A DNA stretch of 43,687 nt from Methanobrevibacter sp. (GTDB taxonomy: Archaea; Methanobacteriota; Methanobacteria; Methanobacteriales; Methanobacteriaceae), in assembly GCF_015062985.1 (NCBI RefSeq), contig NZ_SUTI01000015.1:1-43687 (forward strand), given 5' to 3'. The notes under the pieces are model-generated. The model had not been told where the DNA came from. It did not search any database and saw only the letters and a list, made by a program, of their open reading frames with translations. Of this stretch, positions 24,333-32,865 are shown piece after piece. The translations under genes were made by a program, and so were the position numbers. Numbering within the stretch: position 1 is the first letter of the stretch; each line of letters begins with the position of its first letter.

Positions 24333-24920
24333 ATGAATAAATTTATTGTAATTGACGGATTAGACGGTTGCGGAAAGGATACTCAGGTTAACTTATTGGC
24401 TGAAATGTATGAAGATAATGGACGTGAGGTTGTTATACGTTCACATCCATGTTCAGACAATAAATTTGGTCAAAAATCTAAACAAGCCCTTTTAAAAACA
24501 GGTAAAATCAATCATATCAAGGCCACTCTCTATTATGGTCTCGATGCTATCAGATCTGTTCATATGTATTATTATAACAAGGACACTGATGTCCTGATAT
24601 TTTCAAGGTATACTCTGGCTGTGGCATACCTTCCGAATGTAGTCAATACAATTGTCTATAAAATTGTTTCATTTGTCCTTCCGAAATCTGACTGCATGTT
24701 CTTTTTGGATGTTACACCGGAAGAATCCTTAAGGAGAATAAAATCCCGTAATGAAGCCGAAGAAATGTTTGAAAACATTGATGCACTAAGGGAAGCACGT
24801 TCCAAAACAAAAGTCGCCACATATGAGTGGAATGTCATTCCTGCTGACGGATCTCCGGAAGTGATTTCAGAAAAAATCATAAACATATGCCTTGAATCAG
24901 ATAAAAAAGCTATCGAATAA
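24333..24920 (+). CDS. Thymidylate kinase-like protein
   Basis: 195 residues of the dTMP kinase family, P-loop VIDGLDGCGKDTQVNLLAE at 6-24 and a lid-like RIKSRNEAEEMFE near 135-147. The usual D-R-Y/H nucleoside motif after the second strand reads FSRYTLAVAYLP, with Ser for Asp, and helix HMYYYNKDTD is Tyr-rich, so the substrate could differ from dTMP. It begins 14 nt downstream of cofH and is probably co-transcribed. T-rich DNA after 24921 likely ends the transcript. The fold is sure, the substrate less so. Confidence 0.75.
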   Translation: MNKFIVIDGLDGCGKDTQVNLLAEMYEDNGREVVIRSHPCSDNKFGQKSKQALLKTGKINHIKATLYYGLDAIRSVHMYYYNKDTDVLIFSRYTLAVAYLPNVVNTIVYKIVSFVLPKSDCMFFLDVTPEESLRRIKSRNEAEEMFENIDALREARSKTKVATYEWNVIPADGSPEVISEKIINICLESDKKAIE

Positions 24921-25016
24921 ATTTTTACTTTTTTTAATTATCTTTTTATTGCAATTCAGCCACGATGGTAAATTAATTGACAAATTTTATTAAATCTCAT
25001 TTTAAAATAATAAAGT

Positions 25017-27479
25017 ATGTACCAGGACATGATAATTATCCGAGGAGCAAAAGTCCACAATTTAAAAAATATTGATGTGGACATTCCTCTTGGAAAAATT
25101 GTGGCAGTTTCAGGAGTTTCTGGAAGCGGCAAATCCTCACTAGCTTTGGGGGTATTGTATTCTGAAGGATCTCGTAGATACTTGGATGCTTTATCAACCT
25201 ATACTCGCCGTAGGATTTCACAATCCCAAAAGGCACATGTTGATTTGGTTCAGTATGTTCCTGCAGCCTTGGCATTGCATCAAAGGCCGAATATTCCAAG
25301 CATCAGGTCAACATTCGGAACTTCAACTGAACTTTTAAACTCTTTAAGGCTATTATATTCAAGATGCGGCAATTACACCTGCCCCAACGGGCATATCCAG
25401 GAGCCTACATTAAATGTTGCCCGTGAAATTCCTATAAAATGTCCTGAATGTGGTGTAGAATTCTGGGGTTTAGGTGCTGAGGAATATGCATTCAACTCAG
25501 ACGGTGCATGCCCTACGTGCAGTGGAACAGGTTATATAAGGGACGTTGACGACTCAAAATTAGTTTCCGATGAAACAAAAACCATTGAAGAAGGTGCGGT
25601 CGATGCATGGAATCAGTTTGGTATTTCCTGGATGTATCATGTGGCCGGAGAGCTTGGCGTCAGACTGGATGTTCCATTTAAGGATTTGACCGATGAGGAA
25701 AAGGAAATTGTTTATGAAGGTCCTGCAGTTAAAAGATACATTAACATTCCTTCCAAAAATGGTAAACTGTTTGAATTGAATGCTGAGTATAGAAACGCCC
25801 ATAAAGCTATTGAAGAAGCTTTAAAAAACGCAAAAACAGAAAAGGGATTAACTAAGATTAATAAATTTTTAACGACTAGGATATGTGGCGATTGCGGAGG
25901 AACCAGATTAAATTCAAAAGCTCGCGAAACTCTTTTTGGTGGAATCAGCATATCTGATGCCTGTAAAATGAATCTGAAGGAACTGACATCCTGGATTCCT
26001 GAAGTCATCGATAAATTACCTGAAGGTGTTAAGGAGATGGCCTTGGATATCTCTGAAGAGTTTATGGATAATGCGAAAATCCTTTTGGATTTGGGCTTAA
26101 GTTATATTTCACTTGACAGGCCTTCAAATACATTGTCCACCGGAGAGCTTCAAAGGGTCCAAATTGCAAAAACATTAAGGAATCGCACAACAGGTGTTCT
26201 GTATGTGCTGGATGAACCTTCAATCGGCCTTCATCCTAATAACGTCGACGGTTTAATCAGTGTAATAAAACGATTGGTTGAAGATGGAAATTCCATTATT
26301 CTGGTTGACCATGATACAAAAATATTGGGAATTGCAGATTACATGATTGAAATGGGGCCTGAAGCCGGTGCAGATGGAGGTAATATTATTGCAAAAGGAA
26401 CTTTGGATGAGATTAAGGATAATCCATCTTCACAAATTGCACCATTCTTATCAAACTCTGAAAAGATTATAATAAGGGATAAATCACCAAACATCTTTGA
26501 AAATGGGGAAATAGAAATAAAAACTTCCAAAATTCACAATGTGCAGGAAATGGACATTAAAATTCCCAAAGGCAAATTGACTGCCGTAACAGGAGTATCT
26601 GGAAGTGGTAAAACAACACTGCTTCTGGAAGCATTATATCCGGCTGTTAAAGCATACATTAACGATGAAGACTTGCCTGAAGGGGTCCGTGATGTGGATT
26701 GCGGAGACATTAAAAAGATAGACCTGATTGACAGTGTCCCAATCGGCAAAAATGTAAGGAGCACCGTTGCAACTTACTCAAAAGTCCTGGATGATTTAAG
26801 GCGTGAATTCGCCAAATTAACTGATGAATACAAAATGGCTGACTTTTCATATAATACTGGAAAACTGAGATGCGAAACATGTAACGGGACAGGGCATGTT
26901 TCAATGGATGTGCAGTTCTTGCCTGATGTTGAAATGACATGTCCAGATTGCGACGGTCTCAGATATGATAAGAAAGTTGATGAAATAACTTTTAATGCTT
27001 TGTCGATTGCGGATGTCATGAGCTTAACTATTGATGAGGCATTGGAGGAATTGTTTGAACTTAAAAAGGTCACATCAAAATTGCAGAAGCTATCTGATTT
27101 GGGTTTGGGCTATCTTACATTGGGGGAGGCGACTCCAAGCTTATCCGGTGGAGAAGCTCAAAGATTAAAATTAGCATCCGAAATTGGAAAATCACAAAAA
27201 AATTCAATATTCATCTTTGATGAGCCGACAATAGGTCTTCATCCATTAGATGTTAAAGTTCTAATCGATGTATTCGATAATTTAATAGAAAAAGGCGCTA
27301 CTGTTATTGTAATTGAACATGACTTGGACTTGATAGCTAATGCGGATTATATCATTGATATTGGAATAGGTGAAGACTTCACTGCAGGAGAAATATTGGC
27401 CAGCGGAAGTTTGGAAGAAATCATTAATTCTAAAAATAGCTTGACAGGAAAATATCTCAAAATGAAGGAACTGCTATAA
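25017..27479 (+). CDS. UvrA-like ABC ATPase, short form
   Basis: 820 residues against about 940-960 for canonical UvrA. Two ABC modules are present: Walker A GVSGSGKSS at 33-41 and GVSGSGKTT in the second half, Walker B LYVLDEPSIGLHP and IFIFDEPTIGLHP. The second signature is normal (LSGGEAQRL) but the first reads LSTGELQRV. Zinc fingers are seen (CPECG with CPTCSGTG, CGDCGGTR, and CETCNGTGHVSMDVQFLPD with CPDCDG). The region after the first Walker A runs directly into LYSRCGNYTCPNGH, so the UvrB-binding part appears missing or shortened. It could be a UvrA paralogue (UvrA2/DrrC type) in DNA protection rather than excision repair. It is convergent with the gene behind it. Confidence 0.85.
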   Translation: MYQDMIIIRGAKVHNLKNIDVDIPLGKIVAVSGVSGSGKSSLALGVLYSEGSRRYLDALSTYTRRRISQSQKAHVDLVQYVPAALALHQRPNIPSIRSTFGTSTELLNSLRLLYSRCGNYTCPNGHIQEPTLNVAREIPIKCPECGVEFWGLGAEEYAFNSDGACPTCSGTGYIRDVDDSKLVSDETKTIEEGAVDAWNQFGISWMYHVAGELGVRLDVPFKDLTDEEKEIVYEGPAVKRYINIPSKNGKLFELNAEYRNAHKAIEEALKNAKTEKGLTKINKFLTTRICGDCGGTRLNSKARETLFGGISISDACKMNLKELTSWIPEVIDKLPEGVKEMALDISEEFMDNAKILLDLGLSYISLDRPSNTLSTGELQRVQIAKTLRNRTTGVLYVLDEPSIGLHPNNVDGLISVIKRLVEDGNSIILVDHDTKILGIADYMIEMGPEAGADGGNIIAKGTLDEIKDNPSSQIAPFLSNSEKIIIRDKSPNIFENGEIEIKTSKIHNVQEMDIKIPKGKLTAVTGVSGSGKTTLLLEALYPAVKAYINDEDLPEGVRDVDCGDIKKIDLIDSVPIGKNVRSTVATYSKVLDDLRREFAKLTDEYKMADFSYNTGKLRCETCNGTGHVSMDVQFLPDVEMTCPDCDGLRYDKKVDEITFNALSIADVMSLTIDEALEELFELKKVTSKLQKLSDLGLGYLTLGEATPSLSGGEAQRLKLASEIGKSQKNSIFIFDEPTIGLHPLDVKVLIDVFDNLIEKGATVIVIEHDLDLIANADYIIDIGIGEDFTAGEILASGSLEEIINSKNSLTGKYLKMKELL

Positions 27480-27731
27480 AACTTCTTTTATTCCTTCGTT
27501 TGTGATAATCATCAATGAAGTGAGATTGTCAATGACAATTGAGGCTATCGGATGAGTTTGTATGTCCTTGTGCATGAAGATTATTTCCCTTTCAACGATA
27601 TCAATCCAATTAACATGATAGACTACAACATTATTCACAATCAGTCCTAAAAATTGTGGAACAAACCTGTTTTCGTTGATTTCTTCAAAGTACTGGTTTT
27701 TTCTCAAAATGTCTCTTAAAATGGAATCCAT
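27474..27731 (-). CDS. Small protein of unknown function downstream of priS
   Basis: 85 residues from ATG 27731 (MDSILRDILRKNQYFEEI), one nt behind the priS stop (TGATATG). Longer readings starting at 27752 or 27788 would overlap priS and are less likely. The middle is hydrophobic and beta-rich (FLGLIVNNVVVYHVNWIDIVEREIIFMHKD, ASIVIDNLTSLMIITNEG), suggesting a small beta-barrel-like fold. No family recognised. Coupling with priS suggests a role in replication or simply co-expression. Its last 6 nt overlap the convergent UvrA-like gene. Confidence 0.65.
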   Translation of the reverse strand: MDSILRDILRKNQYFEEINENRFVPQFLGLIVNNVVVYHVNWIDIVEREIIFMHKDIQTHPIASIVIDNLTSLMIITNEGIKEVL

Positions 27732-27732
27732 A

Positions 27733-28710
27733 TCAAACACCTTTCCTTTCATATACAAATTTAGGAACTGCTTTATCGAACGGATCAAAGCTTTCCCTGT
27801 TTTTCACTTCCATACACTTCATGCTTACCTTTGAGTGGAGTGAAGAAGGAAGCCTTAATATTCTTTTCAAATCAATTGTTACCTTGGCATCAATTGTTGC
27901 AAGATTTACGCGTGCCATCGCTTCCACGAAATTTTTATAACGTCTTGGACCTATATCCCGTTTGAAATAACCCCAATCATCGTTTTCCAAGTGATGTCTT
28001 GAAGCCATGATGTCTTTCATCAGCTTTGGGTTGATTCCGTCTATTTTTTCGTTACCTACGAGATGTTCTACATTGAACTTAACCTTATCTGTGAATATTT
28101 TGGAATAGCCAATAGGAATTGTGAAGTGTTCGAAGTTAAAGCTCTGATTTGAAACTTCAGAATTCATGAACTGGGATTTGGGAACTTCAGCGCCTGCGAC
28201 ATACTTCAGGACTTCAGACCTAAGCTCGCTGTTCGCTGTCATCATTTCCTCATCAAGTATCCTGATATGATATCCTCTGCCGGAATAAACTAAATGGATA
28301 TTTTTAAGCCCTAAATCAGATTCCAATGTGTCAATTAGGGAATTTACGATTTCCAAAGCTTCGCCAAGACAAGTTTCACAAACTCCATCGCATTGACAGG
28401 ACCTGATAGGAATATCCTTTGCATCCACATCAAAAATGTATTCGGCTTTCAGCCAGTCCTCTCTTCTTCTTGGATTGTTGTAAAAAGCTACAGAGATGTA
28501 TGCTGCAAAGGGAGCTTTGTATCTTAAGAACTTCCTTAATGACTCAGTTCCGCCGAATACCTTATATCTATCGTTAGGACCTCTGCCGTTATGGTCAAAA
28601 CCGAACTCCCTTTTTTTCAAATCTTTAGCTATGAAGTCCGGAAGGTCTTTGATGTCCCACTCTTCGCGGTAATATTGCCTTCGCTCTTTAAGTGTAGCTT
28701 TAGAAAACAT
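27733..28710 (-). CDS. priS: DNA primase small (catalytic) subunit PriS
   Basis: Catalytic subunit of the archaeal/eukaryotic-type primase. 325 residues with the active-site Asp pair D94-x-D96 (YIFDVDAKD), a zinc knuckle C105-x-C107-x3-C111-x2-C114, SGRGYHIRI for nucleotide binding and the late VTIDLKRILRLPSSLHSK segment. Length and motifs are normal. priL lies about 660 bp upstream on the same strand, separated by an opposite-strand gene, so the two primase genes are close but not in one simple operon. Confidence 0.95.
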   Translation of the reverse strand: MFSKATLKERRQYYREEWDIKDLPDFIAKDLKKREFGFDHNGRGPNDRYKVFGGTESLRKFLRYKAPFAAYISVAFYNNPRRREDWLKAEYIFDVDAKDIPIRSCQCDGVCETCLGEALEIVNSLIDTLESDLGLKNIHLVYSGRGYHIRILDEEMMTANSELRSEVLKYVAGAEVPKSQFMNSEVSNQSFNFEHFTIPIGYSKIFTDKVKFNVEHLVGNEKIDGINPKLMKDIMASRHHLENDDWGYFKRDIGPRRYKNFVEAMARVNLATIDAKVTIDLKRILRLPSSLHSKVSMKCMEVKNRESFDPFDKAVPKFVYERKGV

Positions 28711-28857
28711 GATTATAAATTACTTTTTTAAAGTATTTATTTATTAGGTAAGCGTGCATTTTCATTTAAGTGTCTTTGGCACATGGACATAAAAGTTGTT
28801 TGTCGTCCAGGCTTCATTCAATAAGTTTTATTAAATATTATTTGAAAATATAAATTC

Positions 28858-29373
28858 ATGGAAGAGATTGTTGAAGTAATTGGCGTTGAACATTTAAAAA
28901 CCATTCTGTCAGGATTAACGCCAGAAGACATTGTTAAGCCCGCTTTTGACAATTGGATGGTGGGCATTAAAACAGGACATACTGTATTGAACCTTGAAAA
29001 CGGTAAAGTATATGGTCTTGGAATAGAATTGAACCAACTTCCTTTGGCAGATAATATTTATATTGAATTGTTCACGATTAAATCACATGAAGACCCTATT
29101 TCTGAAGAGGAATTCTTTTCAAAAAGTGAATATGAGGAATTTTTGGAATTCAGCAGCGATGATCCCTGTGAGTACATTCCGGATATCATAACAGAATTCT
29201 GTGAATTAAAGGACATCGATGAATATGAAAGGAAAATTGGCATTCTGGCATATAATTTTGAAAAGAACGAGCAGGCCAATTATAACATGTGGGAATCAAA
29301 AATATTAAATAAATATTATGATGCAATTCATGAAAACCATAATCCATTCCAATTTTCTCAAAGCAGCATGTGA
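28858..29373 (+). CDS. Hypothetical acidic protein between priL and priS
   Basis: 171 residues, very acidic, without membrane segments: MEEIVEVIGVEHLKTILSGL, a beta-rich centre (WMVGIKTGHTVLNLENGKVYGLGIELNQLPL) and an acidic helical stretch (EEEFFSKSEYEEFLEF). No family recognised. It is on the strand opposite to both primase genes, ends directly at the priL end (29373/29374), and has no clear Shine-Dalgarno; TATA-like AATATTATTT is around 28835. Coding is supported by length and by sensible codon use, not by homology. Confidence 0.6.
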   Translation: MEEIVEVIGVEHLKTILSGLTPEDIVKPAFDNWMVGIKTGHTVLNLENGKVYGLGIELNQLPLADNIYIELFTIKSHEDPISEEEFFSKSEYEEFLEFSSDDPCEYIPDIITEFCELKDIDEYERKIGILAYNFEKNEQANYNMWESKILNKYYDAIHENHNPFQFSQSSM

Positions 29374-30705
29374 TTATTCTTCTTTTGCCTGGTTATCCAA
29401 CTGGTATTTTTTACGTCCGTAGCAGGATAGGGGATTGTTTATGCCTTTGCAGGATTTGTCGGGATGGCATAGATTTGGAAGATGTATTTTAATTTTTTCG
29501 CAGCTCATTGGAGTGTACCATTTGGTTTCACCCTCATGATTGATGTTAAGTGTTTCGTGCATTCCGAAGCCCAGTTTTGAGATGATGTTGATTTTTTCCT
29601 GCGGCTGGTCTTCAAACAGGGGTGGTGTACAGTTGTCTGCGGCATCAAAAATCAGTGGCAGGATTTCATTTTCTGTAATTGATAAGTCTGGATCCACATC
29701 CGAAACTTTGATTGTCTCATCGGAAGCGAATATTCTTGGATATAACCTTGCATATGATGCAAATGATGTTAAAAGAAGAACTATTGCATCGTTACGTCCA
29801 CCGGATGATACTCCTTCGACTGTAGCTTTTATGCATGGAGGAAACGCTTCAGGATTTAATTTTCCGGCTTCAACACTGCCGTATATTCCTCCGCTTCCTG
29901 CATAATACTGATTATATTTGCTTGTTTCTTCCGGAATGAATTCTTTTAATTCTTCACCGATTTTTATAATTGCCGGATGGAATTCAACTCTGGATGACAT
30001 GTCCTTGATTCTTTGGATATACTCTTCAGTCTTTTGCATTATCAGTCTTGATAGGATTTGCTCCTTAACGCTGTCACCAATCAATATTCCATACATCCTG
30101 TCAGGGCTTCTGTCATGGAACTTGTCAGCAAATCTGTCCAGAAAATCGTCCTGTTGGAGAATGATGTCCCCATTGTCGATTAAAAGGTCAGTCAATTTCA
30201 GTTTTTTTGTTGAAATGACTTCCTTTAGGGATTTCCAGTTGATGGACCCGTCGGTTTTTACTTCATCAAGAACTTCATCGATTATTTCTGCCCTGACCAT
30301 TGGAGGTATTTTGGCCAGCCTTTCTAAAATAAGGGTGCCCTGTGATTCAATGAACAGTCTGCTTTCACGGGAACCTAAGTTGAACTGAACTGCAATGGCT
30401 TGACACAAAATGTGGAATGTCACTACATCCTGAGCATAGAGTTCGCTGTTGGTCATGTATTCGAATTCTGATTGGGTAAAATTCTTGTTGTTCTTTTTCT
30501 CAATCGCCCATTGTATACGCTTTAAAGCAAGATCATGGTATGATTTGGGAATTATTGAATCATCTGATATCTTCTGATTGGTAGTGCGGGTTATGATATC
30601 GATTAGTGTCTCATCTTCATCGAATATTTGATTTAAATCCCCGTAACCTCTTATGATTCCTCTTCCCTCATCGGATAATGGGTTAATATAAGAAACTTCA
30701 GCCAT
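29374..30705 (-). CDS. priL: DNA primase large subunit PriL
   Basis: Regulatory, [4Fe-4S]-containing partner of PriS. 443 residues. The C-terminal half shows the four cluster ligands: FPPCIKA, DNCTPPLFEDQP, NLCHPDKSC and LSCYGRKKYQ, with the iron-sulfur domain motif GGRNDAIVLLLTSFASYARL between the first and second. The N-terminal half is helical. The stop lies exactly next to the convergent hypothetical gene at 28858-29373. Function is confident from the cysteine pattern. Confidence 0.93.
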   Translation of the reverse strand: MAEVSYINPLSDEGRGIIRGYGDLNQIFDEDETLIDIITRTTNQKISDDSIIPKSYHDLALKRIQWAIEKKNNKNFTQSEFEYMTNSELYAQDVVTFHILCQAIAVQFNLGSRESRLFIESQGTLILERLAKIPPMVRAEIIDEVLDEVKTDGSINWKSLKEVISTKKLKLTDLLIDNGDIILQQDDFLDRFADKFHDRSPDRMYGILIGDSVKEQILSRLIMQKTEEYIQRIKDMSSRVEFHPAIIKIGEELKEFIPEETSKYNQYYAGSGGIYGSVEAGKLNPEAFPPCIKATVEGVSSGGRNDAIVLLLTSFASYARLYPRIFASDETIKVSDVDPDLSITENEILPLIFDAADNCTPPLFEDQPQEKINIISKLGFGMHETLNINHEGETKWYTPMSCEKIKIHLPNLCHPDKSCKGINNPLSCYGRKKYQLDNQAKEE

Positions 30706-30863
30706 GTTTTTAACTTTTTATTTCCTATATTAAATAGCTATCCTATTTTTAAAATCACTTTTTATTCCAATTTATAATATTATAACAGTGTAAAAATATT
30801 AATTATATTAAATATGAGTAACATAATTATATCATGTTTAAAATAGATAAGGGGATTAGATAA

Positions 30864-32855
30864 ATGTCAAAAATTTTTATTTCATGTGCACTTCCTTATG
30901 CAAATGGACCATGTCATTTGGGACACATCCGTTCAACCTATTTGCCGGCGGATATCTACGCCAGGTACAACAGGATGGTCGGCAATGATGTGCTGCTCGT
31001 CTGCGCAACCGATGAGCATGGAACTCCAATTGCAGTAAAGGCGGATAAGGAAAATAAAAAACCGATTGAAATTTCAAAAAGATACCATGATATGATTGTA
31101 AAAGATGTAGAATCAATGAACATATCATTGGATAACTTTACCAGGACCACTGATGAAAAGCATTATGAGATTGCTAAGAATTTCTTTAAGGACTTATATG
31201 ATAAGGGATTTATCTATAGGGAAGATATTCAACAGTTATATTGTCCGAACTGTAATAAGTTCCTGCCTGATAGATATGTGGAAGGATTATGTCCGGTCTG
31301 CGGGTCTGAAGCAAGAGGAGATCACTGTGAAAAATGTGGAAGAGCATTGGATCCAACAGAACTCGATGAACCGCACTGCATTACCTGCGGCACCACTCCA
31401 ATAATCAAAGACACCTTCCAATATGCATTCAAGCTATCCGAACTGGAGGATGACTTAAAGGAATACATCCAAAACAATGAAAACTTTCCGGCAAACGTCA
31501 GAAACTATGCATCCAACTGGCTGAATGATGGATTGAATGACTGGATTTTGACAAGAGATATGGATTGGGGTATTCCAGTGCCGCTTGAAGAGGCCAAGGG
31601 CAAAGTATTATACGTTTGGATTGAAGCATTCTTGGGTTACATCTCATCAGCAAGCCAATGGTCAGAGCAATCTGGCATTAAATGGGAAGAGTATTGGAAT
31701 GACTTTGTAGTTCATTTCATCGGAAAGGATATCATCTACCACCATTCAATATTCTGGCCAGGATTATTAAAGGCATACGGATGCAAATTGCCCGACATGA
31801 TTTACGCTGGAGAATTCCTGTCCCTTGAAGGGGAAAAGATGTCTACAAGTAAAAACTGGGTTATTTGGATTGCTGATTTTGTAAAAGATTATGAACCTGA
31901 CCTTTTAAGATATTACTTGACAATCAACGCTCCTTTAAATAAGGATTCAGACTTCTCATGGGATGACTTCCAGAGAAGGAACAATGATGAGCTGGCTGAT
32001 GTAATCGGAAACTTTTTGCACAGGACATTCACATTTACCCGTAAGTATTTTGACAATAAAATCCCTGAATATGTCAATCCTTCCGAGGAAGACGAGGAAT
32101 TCAGGAAAGCTATTGAAGAGTTGCCTGAAAAAGCCGGAGAATATATCTCCAACTTCGAGTTCAGGGAAGGATTGCTTGAAATATTTAAGGTTGCCAAAAA
32201 GGGAAATAAGTATTTCAACGATCAGGAACCTTGGAAAGCTGTAAAAGAGGATATGCAAAAAGCAGCTAATTGCCTTTATTTATCTAATCAACTTGCAAAA
32301 ACATTGGCTTACACATTGAAACCATACTTGCCAAGCAAAGCTGATAAGATTGCAGGAATAATGAATATCGATGATTTGTCCCAATGGAAAGATGCGGCAG
32401 TAGCCCTTCCAAGCGGATATGAAATAAATAAGGCAAAACCTTTATTCAAAAAGATTGATGATGAAGTGATTGAAGCCGAAAAGGCCAAATTACAAGAAAA
32501 CTTAAAAGAAAGCAGTGAGGATGAAAGCATGAGTGATTTAATCAGTATTGATGATTTTGATGAAGTAGTAATTAAAATAGGACAAGTTTTAGAAGCGGAA
32601 AAAATTGAAAAATCCGACAAATTATTGAAATTGCAGGTCGACATCGGAGAGGAAAAACCAAGACAAATCGTAGCAGGTCTTGCAAAATTCTATTCCTCTG
32701 AAGAATTGGTTGACAGAAAAGTCTGTGTTGTAGCTAACTTGCAACCAGCAAAATTATTCGGAACTCTATCTGAAGGAATGATTCTTGCAACCGGTGAATC
32801 CGGCGCATTATTATCCCCAGATGAAAATGGAAAAGTCGGCGAAAGAATTCAATAA
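30864..32855 (+). CDS. metG: Methionyl-tRNA synthetase
   Basis: Class I synthetase charging tRNA-Met. 663 residues. HIGH-type motif is HLGHIRSTY (residues 18-26), the KMSKS loop reads EKMSTSKNW (archaeal form), and the connective domain has zinc knuckles (CPNCNKFLPDRYVEGLCPVC, then CEKCGRALDP and CITCG). Residues 560-663 form an EMAP-II-like tRNA-binding domain (IKIGQVLEAEKIEKSDKLLKLQVDIG, VAGLAKFYSSEELVDRKV). A following operon carries DUF530, a DUF1699-like HTH protein and a GPT-type transferase. Confidence 0.96.
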   Translation: MSKIFISCALPYANGPCHLGHIRSTYLPADIYARYNRMVGNDVLLVCATDEHGTPIAVKADKENKKPIEISKRYHDMIVKDVESMNISLDNFTRTTDEKHYEIAKNFFKDLYDKGFIYREDIQQLYCPNCNKFLPDRYVEGLCPVCGSEARGDHCEKCGRALDPTELDEPHCITCGTTPIIKDTFQYAFKLSELEDDLKEYIQNNENFPANVRNYASNWLNDGLNDWILTRDMDWGIPVPLEEAKGKVLYVWIEAFLGYISSASQWSEQSGIKWEEYWNDFVVHFIGKDIIYHHSIFWPGLLKAYGCKLPDMIYAGEFLSLEGEKMSTSKNWVIWIADFVKDYEPDLLRYYLTINAPLNKDSDFSWDDFQRRNNDELADVIGNFLHRTFTFTRKYFDNKIPEYVNPSEEDEEFRKAIEELPEKAGEYISNFEFREGLLEIFKVAKKGNKYFNDQEPWKAVKEDMQKAANCLYLSNQLAKTLAYTLKPYLPSKADKIAGIMNIDDLSQWKDAAVALPSGYEINKAKPLFKKIDDEVIEAEKAKLQENLKESSEDESMSDLISIDDFDEVVIKIGQVLEAEKIEKSDKLLKLQVDIGEEKPRQIVAGLAKFYSSEELVDRKVCVVANLQPAKLFGTLSEGMILATGESGALLSPDENGKVGERIQ

Positions 32856-32865
32856 TTAGATTAAA

